From Phaeobacter gallaeciensis DSM 26640 (GTDB lineage: Bacteria > Pseudomonadota > Alphaproteobacteria > Rhodobacterales > Rhodobacteraceae), in NCBI RefSeq assembly GCF_000511385.1, contig NC_023137.1, forward strand, positions 3,665,001 through 3,729,000: a stretch of 64,000 nucleotides of DNA, in the 5' to 3' direction. A program made the position numbers and the translations under genes. The notes below the pieces were generated by a model. The model was given only the letters and a program-made list of their open reading frames with translations. It did no database searches and was not told where the DNA came from. Position 1 is the first letter of the stretch; each line of letters begins with the position of its first letter. Positions 60,930 through 64,000 of the stretch are shown in pieces.

Positions 60930-61074
60930 ACGGAAAATTCACCGCGCAGCGGATCTGGAAATTCGATGCCTGATCAGCGGGAATAGCGGGGAAATCTTGG
61001 ACGGCGCATCACCGGCGTGAGCCAACCCGGTGCCCTATAAGAGCATCATCATAGGTTTATGAATGTCGGGGATA

Positions 61075-61161
61075 TGGTGCCCAGGAGAGGACTCGAACCT
61101 CCACGTCCATACGGACACTAGCACCTGAAGCTAGCGCGTCTACCAATTCCGCCACCTGGGC
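61075..61161 (-). tRNA. tRNA-Leu (CAG anticodon), copy 2
   Basis: Identical in sequence to copy 1, including the encoded CCA at 61075-61077. Confidence 0.97.
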
Positions 61162-61176
61162 AGGTGTCGTGAGGGG

Positions 61177-61205
61177 CGTATAAGCAGAAGCAGCAGGGGC
61201 GTCAA
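61177..61205 (-). promoter_or_regulatory. Promoter of tRNA-Leu copy 2
   Basis: The same TTGACG-N17-TATACG element as copy 1, carried within the repeat. Confidence 0.7.
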
Positions 61206-61302
61206 ACGGAAAATTCATGGTTTCTGGGGCTCGTCACATCGCTCAGGGCGATCGGCAGCTGTCCGCGACTGCGTATGCTGTTTGTAGACCTGACGTGGGC
61301 CG

Positions 61303-61713
61303 TCATGCGGTTCTGAGAAAGTTCATGTTGAGCGCGACATCAGTCAGAAAGCTGCGCCAGGCGCTATGTGTATCTTCGCTCCATTCCGGGCCGAGGATGT
61401 CTGCCAGCGCACCGGTGAAGCTGTGAATGAACCCATCAAAATGTGCATCGGTGATCTGGATCGCACGATGGCGCTCTCCTTGATGTTTCAGTATCGCCGA
61501 CAATTTTTCCGGATGGTCCAACGCTTCGATAATATGCGTAAGTGAGGTCAGCAATTTTTCGTGCTGACTTGCCATATCGTTGGGGAAAAGTGCGCGCACG
61601 TCCGGGCAGATTTCAAAAAATTTCGCGTAGAACAGGCGCACAAAGTGATCCAGCTCCATACGTTCGCTTTCAACACTTTTGTGAATCAGGGTTCTGCCGT
61701 CCTCTGACACCAT
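61303..61713 (-). CDS. Single-domain globin
   Basis: A 136-aa cytosolic globin of the flavohaemoglobin-globin-domain type without a reductase. DHFVRLFYAKFFEICPDVRALFPNDM is the B-CD region; a histidine in LKHQGERHRAI is the likely proximal haem ligand, and the C-terminal helices contain EDTHSAWRSFLTDVALNMNFL. Roles in NO or oxygen handling are possible but unproven. The start at 61713 fits the family; a longer frame to 61773 is not conserved-looking. Confidence 0.82.
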   Translation of the reverse strand: MVSEDGRTLIHKSVESERMELDHFVRLFYAKFFEICPDVRALFPNDMASQHEKLLTSLTHIIEALDHPEKLSAILKHQGERHRAIQITDAHFDGFIHSFTGALADILGPEWSEDTHSAWRSFLTDVALNMNFLRTA

Positions 61714-61919
61714 GATGCCGGGCCTCCGATCTGCCGTGGATAGTCGACGAACTGGTATTCGGGATTGGCACACAACCTATATCACGGAGCTAAATCAGTC
61801 GTTAATGGCCCCGTGGGATAAGGCGCAGAGAGAGTTGTGCCGCGATGGGTCGATTTGCGCCTTGTTCCAAAGGGCGCAGGGCGGTAAATCGGATCAACAG
61901 CTAATGTAGGAGCCAAAAG

Positions 61920-62909
61920 ATGTCCAAACTGGTCACGATCTATGGCGGGTCCGGTTTTGTCGGCCGTTACATCGCCCGCCGCATGGCCAAGGAAGGTTGG
62001 CGTGTCCGCGTCGCCGTACGCCGTCCGAATGAGGCGATGTATGTCAAACCCTATGGCGTGCCCGGCCAGGTGGAGCCCGTTCTGTGCAATATCCGCGATG
62101 ATGCCTCGGTTGCCGCAGTGATGCAGGGGGCGGATGCGGTGGTGAACTGCGTTGGCATCCTGAATGAGCTAGGCAAGAACACATTTGATGCCGTTCAGGC
62201 GGACGGCGCTGAGCGTATCGCGCGAATCGCTGCCGGTCAGAGCGTCAGCGCCATGGTTCATGTGTCTGCCGTCGGTGCAGATCAGGATAGCGACAGCGAA
62301 TATGCCCAGTCAAAGGCCGCTGGCGAAGCGGCTGTGCTGGAGCATATGCCAAACGCGGTGATTCTGCGTCCGTCTATTATCTTTGGTGCCGAAGATCAGT
62401 TCTTCAATCGGTTTGCTGCGATGACACGTCTGTCGCCGGTGCTGCCGATCGCCCATGCCGATACTAAGTTCCAGCCGGTCTATGTTGACGATGTTGCCAA
62501 GGCAGCCGTTGCTGCGGTGCTCGGTCAGGCGGAGCCGGGTGTCTATGAGTTGGGTGGTCCGGAGGTGAAGAGCTTTGGCGCGCTGATGCAGCAGATGCTT
62601 GAGGTGATTGATCGTCGTCGCCTGGTGCTGTCGCTGCCCGGTCCGATTGCAAAGCTGGTGGCGCTTGGTTTTGACGTGATGCAGTTCGTGAGCTTCCAGC
62701 TGATCGAGAACAAGATGCTGACTCGCGACCAGCTGAAGAACCTTGGTGCTGATAATGTGGTCTCTGATGACGCCAAAGGCTTTGATGAGTTGGGGATTCA
62801 TCCGGTTTCTCTGGCGTCGGTTCTGCCGGACTACCTGTGGAAGTTCCGCCCCTCGGGTCAATACAGTGAACTGATGGACTCCGCGCGCAACCTGCGCAAC
62901 GATCTCTGA
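61920..62909 (+). CDS. NDUFA9-like atypical SDR (complex I-associated)
   Basis: A 329-aa NAD(P)-binding atypical short-chain dehydrogenase like the complex I subunit NDUFA9. Rossmann start VTIYGGSGFVGRYIARRMAKEGWRVRVAVRRP; VVNCVGIL, HVSAVGADQDSDSEYAQSKAAGE and ILRPSIIFGAEDQFFNRFA follow. The classic YxxxK is present as YAQSK. Whether it joins complex I or acts on isoprenoid quinones is unknown. Monocistronic, with its own terminator. Confidence 0.88.
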   Translation: MSKLVTIYGGSGFVGRYIARRMAKEGWRVRVAVRRPNEAMYVKPYGVPGQVEPVLCNIRDDASVAAVMQGADAVVNCVGILNELGKNTFDAVQADGAERIARIAAGQSVSAMVHVSAVGADQDSDSEYAQSKAAGEAAVLEHMPNAVILRPSIIFGAEDQFFNRFAAMTRLSPVLPIAHADTKFQPVYVDDVAKAAVAAVLGQAEPGVYELGGPEVKSFGALMQQMLEVIDRRRLVLSLPGPIAKLVALGFDVMQFVSFQLIENKMLTRDQLKNLGADNVVSDDAKGFDELGIHPVSLASVLPDYLWKFRPSGQYSELMDSARNLRNDL

Positions 62910-62934
62910 TCTCTCAGTCTGGTTCAAAATAGCT

Positions 62935-62964
62935 AAGGCGCGGCACTGGTCCGCGCCTTTTTTT
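62935..62964 (+). terminator. Terminator of the NDUFA9-like gene
   Basis: Stem AAGGCGCGG/CCGCGCCTT with a 7-nt loop, the T7 run beginning with the last two stem bases, 25 nt after the stop. Confidence 0.9.
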
Positions 62965-62990
62965 GTTGGGCGGCGTTTGGCGCAGGCTGA

Positions 62991-63797
62991 TCAGCTCTGG
63001 TAAGCGATGGTCAGCAATACAAGGCCCAGAATCACGCGATAGATGACATAGGGTGTAAAACTGACGGAGCGCAGCAGCCGCATCATCAGGGTCAGGGCCG
63101 CAAGCGCGGCAATCATCGACAACAGCGCTGCTATGGCCGCATCCCGCATCACCGCAGCGTTGGCATCTATGGCCACTTCAGCACCCAGCAACACGCCGGA
63201 GGCGATGATTGTCGGAATCGACATCAGCATGGAGAGGCGCGCCGCATCCATCCGGGTGTACCCCAGCTGGCGGGCGCCAGTGATGGTGATGCCGGACCGG
63301 GATGTGCCGGGGATCAGCGCCAGCATTTGCCACAGCCCCATGATTAGCGCATCGCGCAGGTTCCAGTCACTGCTTTGCTTATGTGTTGGGCTGTAGCGAT
63401 CTGCCACATAGAGTACGATGCCAAAACCCAACATCGTCCAGCCGATTACCTTCATCGAGCGGAGCGCATCGCTCAACCCGCTGAAGTGCAGAAACGCGCC
63501 GAACAGAACGGTTGGAATGGTGGCAACGATCAACCCCATGGCCAGCCGGGCGCCGGGTGTGTCCATCCGTCCGGTCAGGGCGCGCGGCAGGCCAATCAGC
63601 CCCGCACGCACATCCTGCCAGAAAAACAGCACCACCGCCGCCAGTGTGCCCACATGGACGGCGACATCGATGATCTGGCCTTGATCTTCCAATCCTGTCA
63701 GCCCTGGCAGCAGAATCAGATGGCCAGAGGAGGATACTGGCAGGAATTCTGTGATGCCCTGAATCAGAGCGATAAGGATCAGCTGAAAAAGCGGCAT
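62991..63797 (-). CDS. uppP: Undecaprenyl-diphosphatase
   Basis: A 268-aa integral membrane phosphatase (BacA/UppP) recycling the undecaprenyl carrier for peptidoglycan and surface glycans. Both signatures are present: QGITEFLPVSSSGHL (residues ~14-28) and LIPGTSRSGITITGARQLG. About eight membrane helices. It converges on the NDUFA9-like gene. Confidence 0.96.
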   Translation of the reverse strand: MPLFQLILIALIQGITEFLPVSSSGHLILLPGLTGLEDQGQIIDVAVHVGTLAAVVLFFWQDVRAGLIGLPRALTGRMDTPGARLAMGLIVATIPTVLFGAFLHFSGLSDALRSMKVIGWTMLGFGIVLYVADRYSPTHKQSSDWNLRDALIMGLWQMLALIPGTSRSGITITGARQLGYTRMDAARLSMLMSIPTIIASGVLLGAEVAIDANAAVMRDAAIAALLSMIAALAALTLMMRLLRSVSFTPYVIYRVILGLVLLTIAYQS

Positions 63798-64000
63798 GGC
63801 ATCAGTCCGTTTGGGGGTTGTTGAGGGATGGCAAAGAACGGCTGGCGTGTAAATCCATTGATTTCATTGGTAGTCGTCGCCTATTGGTCCGAAGTGGACC
63901 TAAAATCACTGTACATTTCCGCTCAGGAGAGTATCAGAACATAACTGCTGCCATATTAGGTCAGTATAGTTGACTTTTAATTCGCTCCGCTCCGATCACT
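63798..64000. other. Region upstream of uppP
   Basis: About 200 bp to the window edge, presumably with the uppP promoter. A short inverted repeat GGTCC-GAAGT-GGACC is at 63887-63901. No gene is recognised. Confidence 0.4.

Larger units (their letters stand above)
60788..60941. repeat. 154-bp direct repeat, copy 1 (tRNA-Leu unit)
   Basis: Identical by eye to 61064-61217 over 154 bp, period 276 bp. It contains the tRNA-Leu gene, its promoter and ~11 bp beyond the 3' end. Confidence 0.95.
61064..61217. repeat. 154-bp direct repeat, copy 2 (tRNA-Leu unit)
   Basis: Second copy of the unit at 60788-60941, separated from it by 122 bp of unrelated sequence. Confidence 0.95.

Noticed and set aside
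1..64000. CRISPR arrays, prophage, integrases and insertion sequences
   Set aside because: No regularly spaced short repeats, transposase or integrase motifs, or target-site duplications were seen; the only sizeable direct repeat is the tRNA-Leu unit.

Overview
The window looks like chromosomal DNA from a marine Rhodobacterales (Roseobacter-group) alphaproteobacterium, close in gene content to Phaeobacter, Leisingera or Ruegeria. The grounds are a RegB-SenC-RegA redox regulatory locus next to ahcY, flagellar genes that include the alphaproteobacterial regulators FlaF and FlbT, CtrA-type TTAA-N7-TTAA boxes, a mitofilin/HemY pair beside hemD, and uniformly high G+C with dense, overlapping operons. 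No rRNA, phage, integrase, insertion sequence or CRISPR array was seen.

Layout. 1-8 kb: regB (-) diverges from senC-regA (+), followed by an HD hydrolase, a small exported protein, ahcY, an exported PRC-barrel protein with three PRGE repeats, a DUF2853 protein, and a candidate free-standing structured small RNA (about 7470-7686). 8-14.7 kb: a tight leftward operon tsaD-gpsA-YciI-EVE diverges from hemD-mitofilin-hemY. 14.7-18.2 kb: tRNA-Thr(CGT), a GMC oxidoreductase and a DmdB-like acyl-CoA ligase.

18.4-50.5 kb: a nearly complete flagellar island. It holds motB-flgE-flgK-flgL-flgI (+), fliF-fliH-fliN-fliP (-), fliL-(153 aa)-motE-like-motA-(819 aa periplasmic protein) (+), a flagellar lytic transglycosylase, flhA-fliR-flhB-(FliJ-like) (+), flgB-flgC-fliE-fliQ-flgF-flgG-flgA-flgH-second fliL (-), fliI (+), fliC-flaF-flbT (-), flgN-like and short flgJ (-), and fliK-flgD (+). 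It supplies the export gate, rod, hook, rings, stator and filament. I did not find fliG, fliM, fliD, fliS or fliO here. CtrA-like boxes precede motB and flgE and lie between fliF and fliL and between flgJ and fliK, which suggests cell-cycle-type control of several transcripts.

50.5-55.7 kb: an APH-fold phosphotransferase and a three-gene surface-glycan cassette (GT-A glycosyltransferase, GT14-type branching enzyme, tandem sulfotransferase). 55.7-60.6 kb (-): ptsN, hpf, then lptB-lptA-lptC-kdsD-RNase D, the lipopolysaccharide transport/KDO block, without the rpoN gene that often sits in this neighbourhood. 60.8-61.2 kb: two identical tRNA-Leu(CAG) genes in a perfect 154-bp direct repeat, each with its own promoter. 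61.3-64 kb: a small globin, an NDUFA9-like SDR protein and uppP. Most of the window is recognisable core biology. The least explained parts are the candidate sRNA, the glycan/tandem-sulfotransferase cassette, the 819-aa protein translationally coupled to motA, and an 842-bp stretch without a convincing gene inside the flagellar island.
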